From Granulicella sp. UBA5172 (lineage in GTDB: Bacteria > Acidobacteriota > Terriglobia > Terriglobales > Acidobacteriaceae): DNA of 7,255 nt. The number at the start of each line of letters is the position of its first letter. Positions within the stretch are counted from its first letter, which is position 1. The notes under the pieces were generated by a model. That model ran no database searches. It saw nothing but the letters and a program-made list of their open reading frames with translations, and was not told the origin of the DNA. Made by a program: the position numbers and the translations under genes. Positions 1 to 6,596 of this stretch are shown in pieces. The stretch covers positions 10,858-18,112 of the forward strand of contig DHWW01000295.1 in NCBI GenBank assembly GCA_002413385.1. Direction: 5' to 3'.

Positions 1-2327
1 CGTTGTTCCGTAACGACCTGTTGGTCCGCTTTGAGCGCGAACTCCGCTCGCATTGAGCCATTGGGCCAGAGGATGCGCGCGACTTCTACTTGCGTCTGCT
101 CTCCGAGGCCGAAGTGCAATTCCGGCCGTTCCATTGGCTGTTTCTGCACCAGCAAGCCGGAGCGAATCTCAATCTCGCCCCCGATTCCGAATGAGTTGAT
201 TCGCTGATCGCCAGTGGACTGACGCGCGCGAGGTCGTATCGTCTGCCAGTGGTACTTTTTTGTTCCATGATTGATCGCAACGGAGAGCGCGCCTGCATCG
301 GTAAGCCCGATAAGCGAAAGGCGGCCATCACGATTGAGATCCGCCACATCAAAGATGCGACTTGGTTGGATTGTCTGTTGCAACGATTCAAAAGAACCGT
401 GCTCGTCTTGTAACCAAACCAACACGGACCCGACCTTCTCGACGGTCAAAGCAACGGGCGAGAGTATCAGATCGACAGCACCGTTATTATCCAGATCGGC
501 AGCATGCAGACGCACTTCGCCTCCAAGCTGAACGGCGGGGTCAGGAACACGGGCCAACTCGGCGGATGACCAGTGGTCAACATCTCCGGCGGGAAATATG
601 CGTACGATACTACCGTTCGCCTCGACCGCAATCAGATCGAGGATGCCACTCGAATCGGCATCCGCAACAGCGATGGCTTTAACTTGCCCTGCCACGCCGG
701 ATAGCGTCGATTCGCGAAAGTTTCCCGATCGCTGATTGAGATAGAGATGAAGATGCCCCGCGCCGTCGATCATCGCCGCGTCTGGATTCCCATCACCATT
801 CAAATCAACCCAGACAAGTTGTTGGACACCAGAGATTCCAGCGAACGGATGTGTAACAGCAAAGCTGCCATCGCCGTTATTTCTAAGCAGAATCGGAATC
901 CCTGACGCCGTACCCAACAATATATCCAGATCGCCATCCGCCTCGATGTCGAGAGCCCACGCACCCGTATAGTCGCCGTCGATCACAGATCGTGGAAGCT
1001 TCGTTTGGTTCGTAACATCGGTGAAATGGGCAGGATCATCCTGGCGAAAGAACCGCACACCTCCGGCCCCTGCTAGCACCAGGTCCGTCTTGAAGTCATA
1101 GTTAAAATCAGCCGCAACGACTCCTTCGGCTGTCGGGGAACGACCGCCGCCTGGAAATGCAAGGCTCGTCCCAGAGCCCAGCAGAACTTCTGAAGCGTCG
1201 GCTTGTGCCAGCACCGGAGCATCATTGCCATTCAAGTTGATCGATCCAGCCCAGGTCCAGACACGGCCGTCTCTCTCTCCTTTTGTCTCTGCGTTGAAGC
1301 TGATTGCGCGGTCTGCCGGAGCCGGTCGTGAAGGCAAACTCGTGACCCGCAGAAGATGTGTCATGGGTTGAGCACCTTCTCCAGGCTGAGGCTTGAGCTC
1401 CGATAGGTTCTCCCGAAAGGCAGGCAGTCGCATGAGGACGTTACGCAGAAAAATAGATTTCGTTGAAGCAGACCGCGGCAGCGGGCCATTCGCTGCAACC
1501 TGTAATTCCGCAAGTTTCGTAGCAATCTCCGGCGACCATCCCTTTGAACGATTTGCAATCCGATCAATACTCATTTTGAGCGTTTGTACATCACCGCGCT
1601 TGGCAGCGATCCGGGTCAACTCGAGTTGCGCCGCCAGGTTGTCGGGCTCAATCGCAAGGATCTGCTCCATCAGTTGCTGATAGTGCTGATCGCTCCCAGC
1701 ATCCGCCTGCCTCTCGATCTCGGAGGCCAGTTCATAGAGTGCCCGCAGGTCTCGAGGATTAGCTTGTACCGCCTGCTGCAAATCGGCGATCGCCACCGCC
1801 GAGTTGCCTCGCTCGCTTTCAAGCAGTCCAAGCAGATAATCTACCTGCTCATTATCTGGAGCGAGTGTGTGCGCTCGGCTCAAGCGTTCTGCTGCTGCAT
1901 CATAGCTACGCTGACGCAATGCCAACACACCCCAGTCCACCCACGCAGCAGGCTCTCCAGGTGCCAGCCGTGTAGCCTCTCCCAGGCTGCTATCAGCGCG
2001 CACATCATCGCCCACCTGCAGAGCAGCCAGTCCTGTATAAAACGCCGATATGAACTGCATGTACTTCTGCGATCCATGCTTCGGTAACGCATTTCTGTCA
2101 TGGCATCCCAACAGAAAACATAGGCTGAGCATCACGCTCCAGCTGACAATCTGTCTCCGTCGCAAAGGCCTGTGGCTAGTCACGTACGGCCGCGCGTTCT
2201 CCAAACGGAAAACACCTATTCGAGCAGCGGCAGCGGCATTCGCCTTCAGCTCCGATGCGTGCCCATGATACTCGTGAACCTTGGTCGCTCGCTTCGAGCG
2301 CTCGGTAGGATGTAATAAATTCGCCAT
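1..2327 (-). CDS. TPR / FG-GAP (VCBS) / ASPIC-UnbV (CRTAC1-family) lipoprotein, C-terminus beyond window
   Basis: The frame is open from ATG 2327 to the left edge (775 codons plus two bases), so the C-terminus is missing. Seen in order: a basic stretch and hydrophobic run ending in a lipobox LLGC with Cys75 (codon 2105-2103); helical TPR-like repeats at about residues 93-240; a linker; a beta-propeller region at about 400-665 with repeated Asp-rich loops such as DLNGDGNPD, DIEADGDLD and DLDNNGAVD, typical Ca-binding FG-GAP/VCBS loops; then an ASPIC/UnbV domain from about 711 (NSFGIGGEIEIRSG, LHFGLG, W754-PNG). Inferred role: surface or outer-membrane-anchored binding or scaffold protein; the substrate is unknown. 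Start: ATG 2327 has AGGAG only two bases upstream and leaves 74 residues before the lipobox Cys, long for a signal peptide. GTG 2183 or TTG 2165 would give a normal lipoprotein signal but have weaker ribosome sites. The frame is also open upstream of 2327 as far as a TGA near 2457. It lies 125 bases after the DUF169-like gene and is probably the last operon member seen. Confidence 0.88.
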   Translation of the reverse strand, partial: MANLLHPTERSKRATKVHEYHGHASELKANAAAAARIGVFRLENARPYVTSHRPLRRRQIVSWSVMLSLCFLLGCHDRNALPKHGSQKYMQFISAFYTGLAALQVGDDVRADSSLGEATRLAPGEPAAWVDWGVLALRQRSYDAAAERLSRAHTLAPDNEQVDYLLGLLESERGNSAVAIADLQQAVQANPRDLRALYELASEIERQADAGSDQHYQQLMEQILAIEPDNLAAQLELTRIAAKRGDVQTLKMSIDRIANRSKGWSPEIATKLAELQVAANGPLPRSASTKSIFLRNVLMRLPAFRENLSELKPQPGEGAQPMTHLLRVTSLPSRPAPADRAISFNAETKGERDGRVWTWAGSINLNGNDAPVLAQADASEVLLGSGTSLAFPGGGRSPTAEGVVAADFNYDFKTDLVLAGAGGVRFFRQDDPAHFTDVTNQTKLPRSVIDGDYTGAWALDIEADGDLDILLGTASGIPILLRNNGDGSFAVTHPFAGISGVQQLVWVDLNGDGNPDAAMIDGAGHLHLYLNQRSGNFRESTLSGVAGQVKAIAVADADSSGILDLIAVEANGSIVRIFPAGDVDHWSSAELARVPDPAVQLGGEVRLHAADLDNNGAVDLILSPVALTVEKVGSVLVWLQDEHGSFESLQQTIQPSRIFDVADLNRDGRLSLIGLTDAGALSVAINHGTKKYHWQTIRPRARQSTGDQRINSFGIGGEIEIRSGLLVQKQPMERPELHFGLGEQTQVEVARILWPNGSMRAEFALKADQQVVTEQ

Positions 2328-2414
2328 GTCTCCTGCTGGTGGAATGGAAGAAGCAAACTGCTCCCACCGAGATGGCCGAGACTGACTTTCTGTCGTGACC
2401 TGCCCGCTCGGCGG

Positions 2415-2445
2415 TTTCGATAAAGCTCGATGGAGCAGTATCAAA
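2415..2445. other. Imperfect hairpin in the gap between the DUF169-like gene and the lipoprotein gene
   Basis: On the plus strand TTT, GATA and GCTC are followed by a GATG loop and then GAGC, TATC and AAA. That gives 11 possible base pairs broken by a 2x2 internal loop and one bulged base. It begins 5 bases past the second stop of the DUF169-like gene. No run of T follows on the minus strand, so it is not a typical Rho-independent terminator. It could be a processing or stabilising stem, or chance. Confidence 0.25.
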
Positions 2446-2452
2446 GCAATTA

Positions 2453-2719
2453 TTACTCAGCTGGCGTTTCCGCGGGAAGATACGTCTTACTTACGGCAAC
2501 ATAACCCATATCAATGGCGCACATTTCGTGGTCTTTGGCCGACATCGCAAACGTCGCGTCTTCCCAAAACCGGCACCCCGCAGCTACATGCTTGGCAGGT
2601 GTATCCAATCCGTCCGGAGCGGAGTCAGAGAAACAGATGGCAACCGGTGGCTGCTCAAGGTGGGGTGCATCTACCAGGTCTGCTGAAAGTTTGGCATAGT
2701 CACGTATCGTCGACATCAT
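2453..2719 (-). CDS. Short DUF169-like protein (N-terminal part of the family only)
   Basis: An 88-residue cytoplasmic protein with no signal peptide or membrane segment. The pattern resembles the first third of DUF169 (COG2043): a helix DYAKLSADLV, then PPVAICFSDSAPDG (residues 24-37), then GCRFWEDATFAMSAKDHEMCAI (48-69). The family's biochemical function is unknown. Cysteines at 29, 49 and 67 stand out; the last two sit in family-typical places (GC.FW and DH..C.I). Family members are usually well over 200 residues, and this one stops shortly after the third Cys at a double stop, TAATAA (2455-2450). I read the other two frames downstream and saw no recognisable remainder, so this is a truncation or a natural short form rather than a simple one-base split. 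Start ATG 2719, with a second ATG at 2716, is preceded by AAGGAAG about 8 bases upstream. It sits 40 bases after the HMA gene. Confidence 0.68.
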   Translation of the reverse strand: MMSTIRDYAKLSADLVDAPHLEQPPVAICFSDSAPDGLDTPAKHVAAGCRFWEDATFAMSAKDHEMCAIDMGYVAVSKTYLPAETPAE

Positions 2720-2759
2720 TCGTATTTCTTCCTTTTAATTGGAGGGCGCGTTGCGAAAA

Positions 2760-3071
2760 CTAGAGTTCGTCTTGACTCTGCACAGTAAAGCCGGTATCGG
2801 CGATAAAGCCTCGAATCGAACTCTCATTGACTTGATCCGGATCGAAACGAACGACGACCTTTCCTTCGGGATAAGTCGATTCGCTCGAAAGAATTCCCTT
2901 TTGTCTGCGCAGCATAGTGTCGAGTCCAACAGCGCAAGTTATGCAAGTGAAGCCCTTCACCTCATAGGCCACAGCTTTAGCGTGGCCGTTTCTCTTGACC
3001 TTGAGGATGACTAGCGCGCTCGCGCTGACAGGGACACAGAGTTGGAGGAATCTTCTGCGAAACATCGTCAT
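2760..3071 (-). CDS. Exported MerP-like heavy-metal-associated (HMA) domain protein with Tat-like signal
   Basis: 103 residues. The N-terminus reads MTMFRRRFLQLC, which fits the twin-arginine consensus (RRxFLQ at residues 5-10), followed by a modest hydrophobic run (12-25) and an AKA signal-peptidase-like site at 31-33, so the rest is probably periplasmic. Residues 36-100 form one HMA fold: beta strand YEVKGFTCITCAVGL with the metal-binding CxxC at Cys43 and Cys46, a helix, strand KVVVRFDP (71-78), a helix SSIRGFIADTGF and a final strand. HMA domains of this type bind soft metals (Hg, Cu, Zn) in MerP and copper chaperones. The usual GMTC is GFTC here. No MerT, MerA, MerR or P-type ATPase is nearby. 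Start ATG 3071 has AAGGAG with a 4-base spacer. It follows the binding-protein gene by 45 bases and is inferred to be a periplasmic partner of the importer. Confidence 0.85.
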   Translation of the reverse strand: MTMFRRRFLQLCVPVSASALVILKVKRNGHAKAVAYEVKGFTCITCAVGLDTMLRRQKGILSSESTYPEGKVVVRFDPDQVNESSIRGFIADTGFTVQSQDEL

Positions 3072-3075
3072 ATTT

Positions 3076-3081
3076 CTCCTT
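3076..3081 (-). promoter_or_regulatory. Ribosome-binding site of the HMA protein gene
   Basis: The minus strand reads AAGGAG followed by AAAT and then ATG 3071. This strong site fixes the start at 3071 rather than at the in-frame ATG 3065 and keeps the twin-arginine signal. Confidence 0.65.
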
Positions 3082-3116
3082 ACGCTATCTATTCTTGGGT
3101 TGGTCTGCGGTGTTGC

Positions 3117-4175
3117 TCACTTTGCAGTCGCCATGCCAGGTTCATATTTCCAGGATGTTTGCGTTCTTGCATTGTCGGAAAATCGAGTGTCCGTGTAATC
3201 GCTAAAATCGAGTCTCTTATCAAGCACGCCGGTTTCGATCATGAGGTCGCGGACCATATCGAAGTCTGCTTTCCGCGGAGCGAGTGGACTGTACACGACG
3301 CGATCCATGGGCTTGGTTAGCGCCCATCGTAGTAGTGCAGGCTTCTGGTTATAGTAGAAACGCCCAACGAAATCAGCAGCATCTTCGCGGTGCGACTTGC
3401 TGGTATCAAGCCAGAGACCAGACCGTGCAATACCGTCCACCAGCACCTGCACGACATCGGGGCGCCGATCAATCAGATCCTGCCGCACTACCAGGATGCA
3501 TGACATATAGTCTGGCCAATACTCTCGTGCCTGAAAAAGGACACGGCCATAGCCAGCCATCTCCGCCTGAGACGGGAACGGCTCGCCCATCACGAACGCG
3601 TCAATGGCGTGCGCTGCAAGAGCGCCTGAAACATCGGGAGGAGCCATTTCCACCATCTTGATTTCCCCAGGCTTTATGCCCCACACCTTCATGGCGCGAA
3701 ACAGTAGCAGGCGCTCGTCGGAGAAGCGACTGGGAATGGCGATGGTGCGTCCGCGCATATCCGCGAAGGTCTTTATAGGTCCATTTTTCTGAACGACAAC
3801 GGCACTGCCGTATCGGTGCCCCAGGTAGACCACCTTGATCGGAACACCCTGCGCCTTGAGCGCGAGCGCCATGGGTGCAACGATGAATGCTGCCTGTACT
3901 CGGTTGGAGATCAGTGCCTCTTTCATCTCCGGAAAGCCTTGGAACATGCGTGGCAGAAACTCTTCGCCCGAGAGAGAATACTTCGAAATATAGTCCGTAA
4001 CCGGACATGTCAGCTGACAAGTCACAGGGAGATACGCAACGATAATCTTGCGTTGATTGACTGGGCGATATGAGTTCAGCACCGCGTCCCAATTCACATT
4101 GAGGTAGGCGTGCAGTCCCGAAATGAGCAGTACCCAGCTGATTGCCAGGATCGTGATCTTGGTCTTAAGACGCAT
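3117..4175 (-). CDS. ABC transporter substrate-binding protein, NrtA/SsuA/TauA (NitT/TauT) type, with Cys-x3-Cys motif
   Basis: 352 residues, normal length for the family. The N-terminus has a basic n-region (RLKTK) and a hydrophobic run 7-21, with possible signal-peptidase cleavage after Ala23 (GLHA) or an uncleaved anchor. There is no lipobox. From residue 44 the fold is of the NMT1/NrtA type: strand KIIVAYLP, then CQLTCPVTD with Cys53 and Cys57, the segment AAFIVAPMALALKAQGVPIK, the hinge region FADMRGRTIAIPSRFSDE, and AIDAFVMGEPF. The binding-pocket sequence resembles the nitrate/bicarbonate NrtA-CmpA branch more than TauA, but the Cys pair is not a standard nitrate feature, so the ligand is unknown. 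Presumed role: periplasmic capture of the ligand and delivery to the permeases. Its ATG overlaps the end of permease 1 by 11 bases, indicating translational coupling. Confidence 0.9.
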   Translation of the reverse strand: MRLKTKITILAISWVLLISGLHAYLNVNWDAVLNSYRPVNQRKIIVAYLPVTCQLTCPVTDYISKYSLSGEEFLPRMFQGFPEMKEALISNRVQAAFIVAPMALALKAQGVPIKVVYLGHRYGSAVVVQKNGPIKTFADMRGRTIAIPSRFSDERLLLFRAMKVWGIKPGEIKMVEMAPPDVSGALAAHAIDAFVMGEPFPSQAEMAGYGRVLFQAREYWPDYMSCILVVRQDLIDRRPDVVQVLVDGIARSGLWLDTSKSHREDAADFVGRFYYNQKPALLRWALTKPMDRVVYSPLAPRKADFDMVRDLMIETGVLDKRLDFSDYTDTRFSDNARTQTSWKYEPGMATAK

Positions 4176-4947
4176 TGCGGAACCCCCAACGGACGGATTT
4201 ATTCTTTTCGATCGAACGAATCAGAAAATCCAAAGCAAGTCCAATGATCCCGATCATCAGCATTGCCGCTACGACGAGGTCGTAGCGCTTTCCGGAATTG
4301 CGCGAGTCGATGACCAGGTAGCCAAGGCCAGAATCGACTGCGATCATCTCTGCGGCAACCACCACGAGCCAGGCGATCCCCAAGGCAAGCCGGACGCCAA
4401 CGAGAATCTGCGGCAACGCGGCAGGAAATATGACACGCGTCAAAAGTCGAGGGGTAGACAGTCCAAAGTTGCGCCCCGCACTGAGTAGCACAGGTGGCAC
4501 GCTGGATACACCGCTCACACACGCCACCACGATAGGAAAAAATGAGCCGAGGAAGATCAGAAAAATTACCGCATAATCGCCGACACCGAAAAAGATGATG
4601 GCTACGGGTATCCAAGCTATCGGACTTATAGGTCTGAGGATTTGGAACACAGGATTTACCACCTGATTCGCAGCTGGCTTCCAACCCAGGAAGAGACCCA
4701 GAGGAATTCCAACGATGATTGCTGCGCCAGAACCAAGAGCAACTCGACGCAGCGAGTCGCAAATGTCAGCCCAGAGAACATGCTTATGAAGCAACTCTGC
4801 AATGCCCTTCTCTACGCTGAGTGGAGAAGGAAATACCTTGGTTGCAGTCCAGATGACGGAATAATGCCATAGCGCCAACAGCGCTGTCGCGGCAATAACG
4901 GGCCAGAAAAAACTCTCCCATCGACGAGGTTTGGTCAACGAATTCAT
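4165..4947 (-). CDS. ABC transporter permease 1, SsuC/TauC-type inner-membrane subunit
   Basis: 260 residues, usual length for the BPD-transport inner-membrane family. A short cytoplasmic N-terminus (LTKPRRW) precedes the first membrane helix at about 13-33. Then come the family-typical FPSPLSV segment (39-45), further helices at about 73-90, 112-130 and 130-147, the EAA-type coupling loop at about 155-185 (LSAGRNFGLS, then RVIFPAALPQILVGVRLALG), and a helix WLVVVAAEM. The EAA loop docks on the ATPase. ATG 4947 overlaps the ATPase stop as ATGA, and the gene ends inside the start of the binding-protein gene, so all three are coupled. It is the intact one of two permease paralogues here and could in principle form a homodimer alone. 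Confidence 0.93.
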   Translation of the reverse strand: MNSLTKPRRWESFFWPVIAATALLALWHYSVIWTATKVFPSPLSVEKGIAELLHKHVLWADICDSLRRVALGSGAAIIVGIPLGLFLGWKPAANQVVNPVFQILRPISPIAWIPVAIIFFGVGDYAVIFLIFLGSFFPIVVACVSGVSSVPPVLLSAGRNFGLSTPRLLTRVIFPAALPQILVGVRLALGIAWLVVVAAEMIAVDSGLGYLVIDSRNSGKRYDLVVAAMLMIGIIGLALDFLIRSIEKNKSVRWGFRNAS

Positions 4948-5732
4948 ATCTCGTAAGCCAGCCCGATCTGCTTGAGCAGTTCATCGCGAAGCTCCAGATA
5001 GCGCGGCGAACTGATATTGCGTGGATGAGGTATATCAATGGTAAGGATCTCCTGAATCCGTGCCGGGCGTGAGCTAAGTACAATCACTCGGTCGGCAAGC
5101 TGCACGGCCTCATCGATATCGTGCGTTACGAATAGAATGGTCCTTCGCTCGGTCTGCCAGATGCGATGCAATTCGCCACGCATAATCACTCGCGTGATGA
5201 AATCGAGTGCACCGAACGGTTCATCGAGATACAGGATGTCAGGATTGACCGCCAACGCACGCGCTACCTGCAGCCGTTGCTTCATGCCACCCGAAAGATC
5301 CGATGGATAAGCATGCTCAAATCCCTGCAAGCGAACGGCTTGTACGTAGTGTGCAATTCGTTGCCGTCGCTCTTCACGCGGTAATTTAGACAGTCCGAAT
5401 CCGATGTTTCCTTCCACGGTCAACCATGGAAACACTCCGCGCTCCTGAAACACGAGAATGCGCCGAGGGTCCGGTCCGCTTACGGCTTCTCCGTCAATCG
5501 TGACGGAGCCGCTTGTTGCGGGAAGGAAGCCAGCTATAACATTGAGCAGCGTCGATTTGCCGCAACCGGAAGGACCGACAATGCAGACGAACTCGCCATC
5601 GGACACATCGAGATTGATATCTTCAATAGCCGCAACGCTCTCGTCATCGTGCCCATACACCTTCCCCAGGTGCTGTAGTTTCAGCTTCTGACCGACGTCT
5701 GGTTGAGCCATAACAACTTCTGCGAGAGACAT
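4944..5732 (-). CDS. ABC transporter ATP-binding protein, SsuB/TauB/NrtD type
   Basis: 262 residues from ATG 5732. Complete nucleotide-binding domain: Walker A GPSGCGKST (about 53-61), Q-loop FQERGVFPW (Gln96), signature LSGGMKQR (146-153), Walker B ILYLDEP (166-172, catalytic Glu171), D-loop GALD, and switch His204 in THD. The VFPWLTV stretch after the Q-loop is usual in the nitrate/sulfonate/taurine subfamily. It hydrolyses ATP on the cytoplasmic face to drive import. The start at 5732 is chosen because GGAGGA lies three bases upstream and the ATG shares its A with the permease 2 stop (TAATG). A TTG at 5753 extends the frame but would overlap permease 2. ATG 5711 is another possibility. All catalytic residues are present. 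Confidence 0.94.
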   Translation of the reverse strand: MSLAEVVMAQPDVGQKLKLQHLGKVYGHDDESVAAIEDINLDVSDGEFVCIVGPSGCGKSTLLNVIAGFLPATSGSVTIDGEAVSGPDPRRILVFQERGVFPWLTVEGNIGFGLSKLPREERRQRIAHYVQAVRLQGFEHAYPSDLSGGMKQRLQVARALAVNPDILYLDEPFGALDFITRVIMRGELHRIWQTERRTILFVTHDIDEAVQLADRVIVLSSRPARIQEILTIDIPHPRNISSPRYLELRDELLKQIGLAYEI

Positions 5733-6491
5733 TAATCCTCCGAGGAACTCCAATGGAATGACTTCACTTGTTCTAGCGAGCGCATTGCCAGGTCCAGCAG
5801 TAAACCGATCGCCCCGATGATGACCATGCCTGCGACGACAAGGTCGTAACGGTTTCCTGCATTCCTGGCATCCACGATGAGAAAGCCCAGGCCAGAGTTC
5901 ACCGAGATCATTTCAGCGGCGACCACTACCAGCCATGCGATCCCAAGAGTGATTCGCAAACCTACCAGCAACTGCGGTGTAACTGCCGGATATAAAACAC
6001 GCGTAACAAACGCACTCGAACTTAGGCCGAAGTTACGACCTGCATTGATATAGTCAGCGGGGATATTGTGGACCGCGCTCATCGTAATCAGTAGCAACGG
6101 GAAAAAGCACCCAATAAAAATCAGGAAACATTGCCGCCGAATCGCCCACCCCAAACCAAAGAATGGCAATCGGAATCCAGGCCAGCGGGGAGATAGGACG
6201 AAAGACTTGCACTAGCGGATAAAATGCCATTTCGCCACGCCGGTACCAACCCAGCAAGAGTCCCAATGGGATAGCAATGAGAGCTGCAAACGCGAATCCC
6301 CAGGTCACTCTGAAGAGGGATGCGACAACATACTTAAACAAGAGTCCGTGCCGCGCCAACTCGATGATTCCGCCTGCTACTGCAACAGGACTAGGCAAGA
6401 TTTGTGCTGGATGGAGATCAATCGCAATCTCCCAAATAACCAGTAACACGACAATAAACAGCATGGGACGAAACTTGGCAGGAAGTTTCAA
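5732..6491 (-). pseudogene. ABC transporter permease 2 (SsuC/TauC type), split by a one-base frameshift
   Basis: Two overlapping reading frames together make one complete permease. The first (6491 to about 6126) gives the N-terminal half: first helix near 9-25, ILPSPVAV (31-38), FRPISPLAWIPIAILWFGVGDSAAM. The second (about 6128 to 5732) continues FLIFIGCFFPLLL, then the coupling loop (INAGRNFGLS, RVLYPAVTPQLLVGLRI), WLVVVAAEM and the C-terminus. Removing one base from the TTT run (plus AAA 6126-6128) restores 252 residues that align directly with permease 1, where GDYAVIFLIFLG matches GDSAAMFLIFIG. No other lesion is visible. The start shown is TTG 6491, with AGGAG about 11 bases upstream; ATG 6464 is the alternative. 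Either a recent pseudogene or a sequencing error. If the base is an error, this is an intact second permease and the first gene of the operon. Confidence 0.88.
5736..5741 (-). promoter_or_regulatory. Ribosome-binding site deciding the ATPase start
   Basis: The minus strand reads GGAGGA, then TTA, then ATG 5732. It lies inside the last codons of permease 2, so ATPase translation is coupled to, or can restart after, that gene. A frameshift upstream in permease 2 would take ribosomes off frame and could lower coupling here. Confidence 0.65.
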
Positions 6492-6505
6492 ATCCTTCGA
6501 TTCTC

Positions 6506-6580
6506 CTAACGTTGTATAGCTGATTGGCCGATTAGCTTCAGCGGAAATAGTAGCAGTGTTCTCACTGGACTTACCTCCAT
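6506..6580 (-). other. Possible leader mini-ORF upstream of permease 2
   Basis: A short open frame runs from ATG 6580, or better GTG 6565, to TAG 6508-6506, giving 24 or 19 codons (the GTG form begins MRTLLLFPLK). GTG 6565 is preceded by GGAGGT with a 7-base spacer, the best ribosome site near the operon start. The stop overlaps the AGGAG that serves permease 2. It may be a leader peptide, or the remains of an original permease 2 start that has lost its frame. No known leader family is recognised. Confidence 0.25.
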
Positions 6581-6596
6581 CGAAAGATTGAGGTAA
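6571..6596. promoter_or_regulatory. Strong inverted repeat (operator or mRNA hairpin) in the divergent intergenic region
   Basis: TTACCTC (6571-6577) and GAGGTAA (6590-6596) are perfect inverted copies. Inside them ATC and GAT (6579-6581 and 6586-6588) pair around GAAA after one mismatch. The dyad lies in the 182-base gap (6492-6673) between the divergent operon and flavoprotein gene, a classic place for a regulator site. In minus-strand RNA the same stem would bury the GGAGGT ribosome site in front of GTG 6565. I saw no convincing -35/-10 pair on either strand of this gap, so promoters are not called. Confidence 0.5.

Noticed and set aside
1584..2087. 167-codon plus-strand open frame opposite the TPR region
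   Set aside because: It is antisense to a clearly coding minus frame with TPR-type repeats, has no recognisable domain and no ribosome site that I can see.
2176..2367. 63-codon minus frame over the lipoprotein start, tested as the missing part of the DUF169-like protein
   Set aside because: Its sequence shows no DUF169 C-terminal pattern and it overlaps the lipoprotein frame.
2395..2763. 122-codon plus-strand frame opposite the DUF169-like gene
   Set aside because: No domain or initiation signal, and it is antisense to the better-supported minus-strand frame.
2760..3071. Part of a mercury-resistance (mer) operon
   Set aside because: Only the HMA domain is MerP-like; no MerT, MerA, MerB or MerR is present and the neighbours are ABC importer genes.
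3601..4092. 163-codon minus-strand frame inside the binding-protein gene
   Set aside because: It is an out-of-frame shadow rich in Arg, Ser, Cys and Gly; the binding-protein frame over the same bases has full family motifs.
4199..4762. 187-codon minus-strand frame inside permease 1
   Set aside because: A shadow frame with shuffled-looking sequence (many Cys, Arg, Ser), while the overlapping permease frame has the coupling loop and helices.
6120..6135. Programmed frameshifting to join the two halves of permease 2
   Set aside because: No known slippery or stop-codon-assisted +1 site is present and permeases of this family are not known to use it; a simple indel explains it better.
3117..6491. 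Assigning the importer as nitrate (nrt), taurine (tau) or alkanesulfonate (ssu) specific
   Set aside because: Family-level similarity only; no nitrate reductase, TauD or SsuD/E genes are nearby and the binding protein has an atypical Cys motif.
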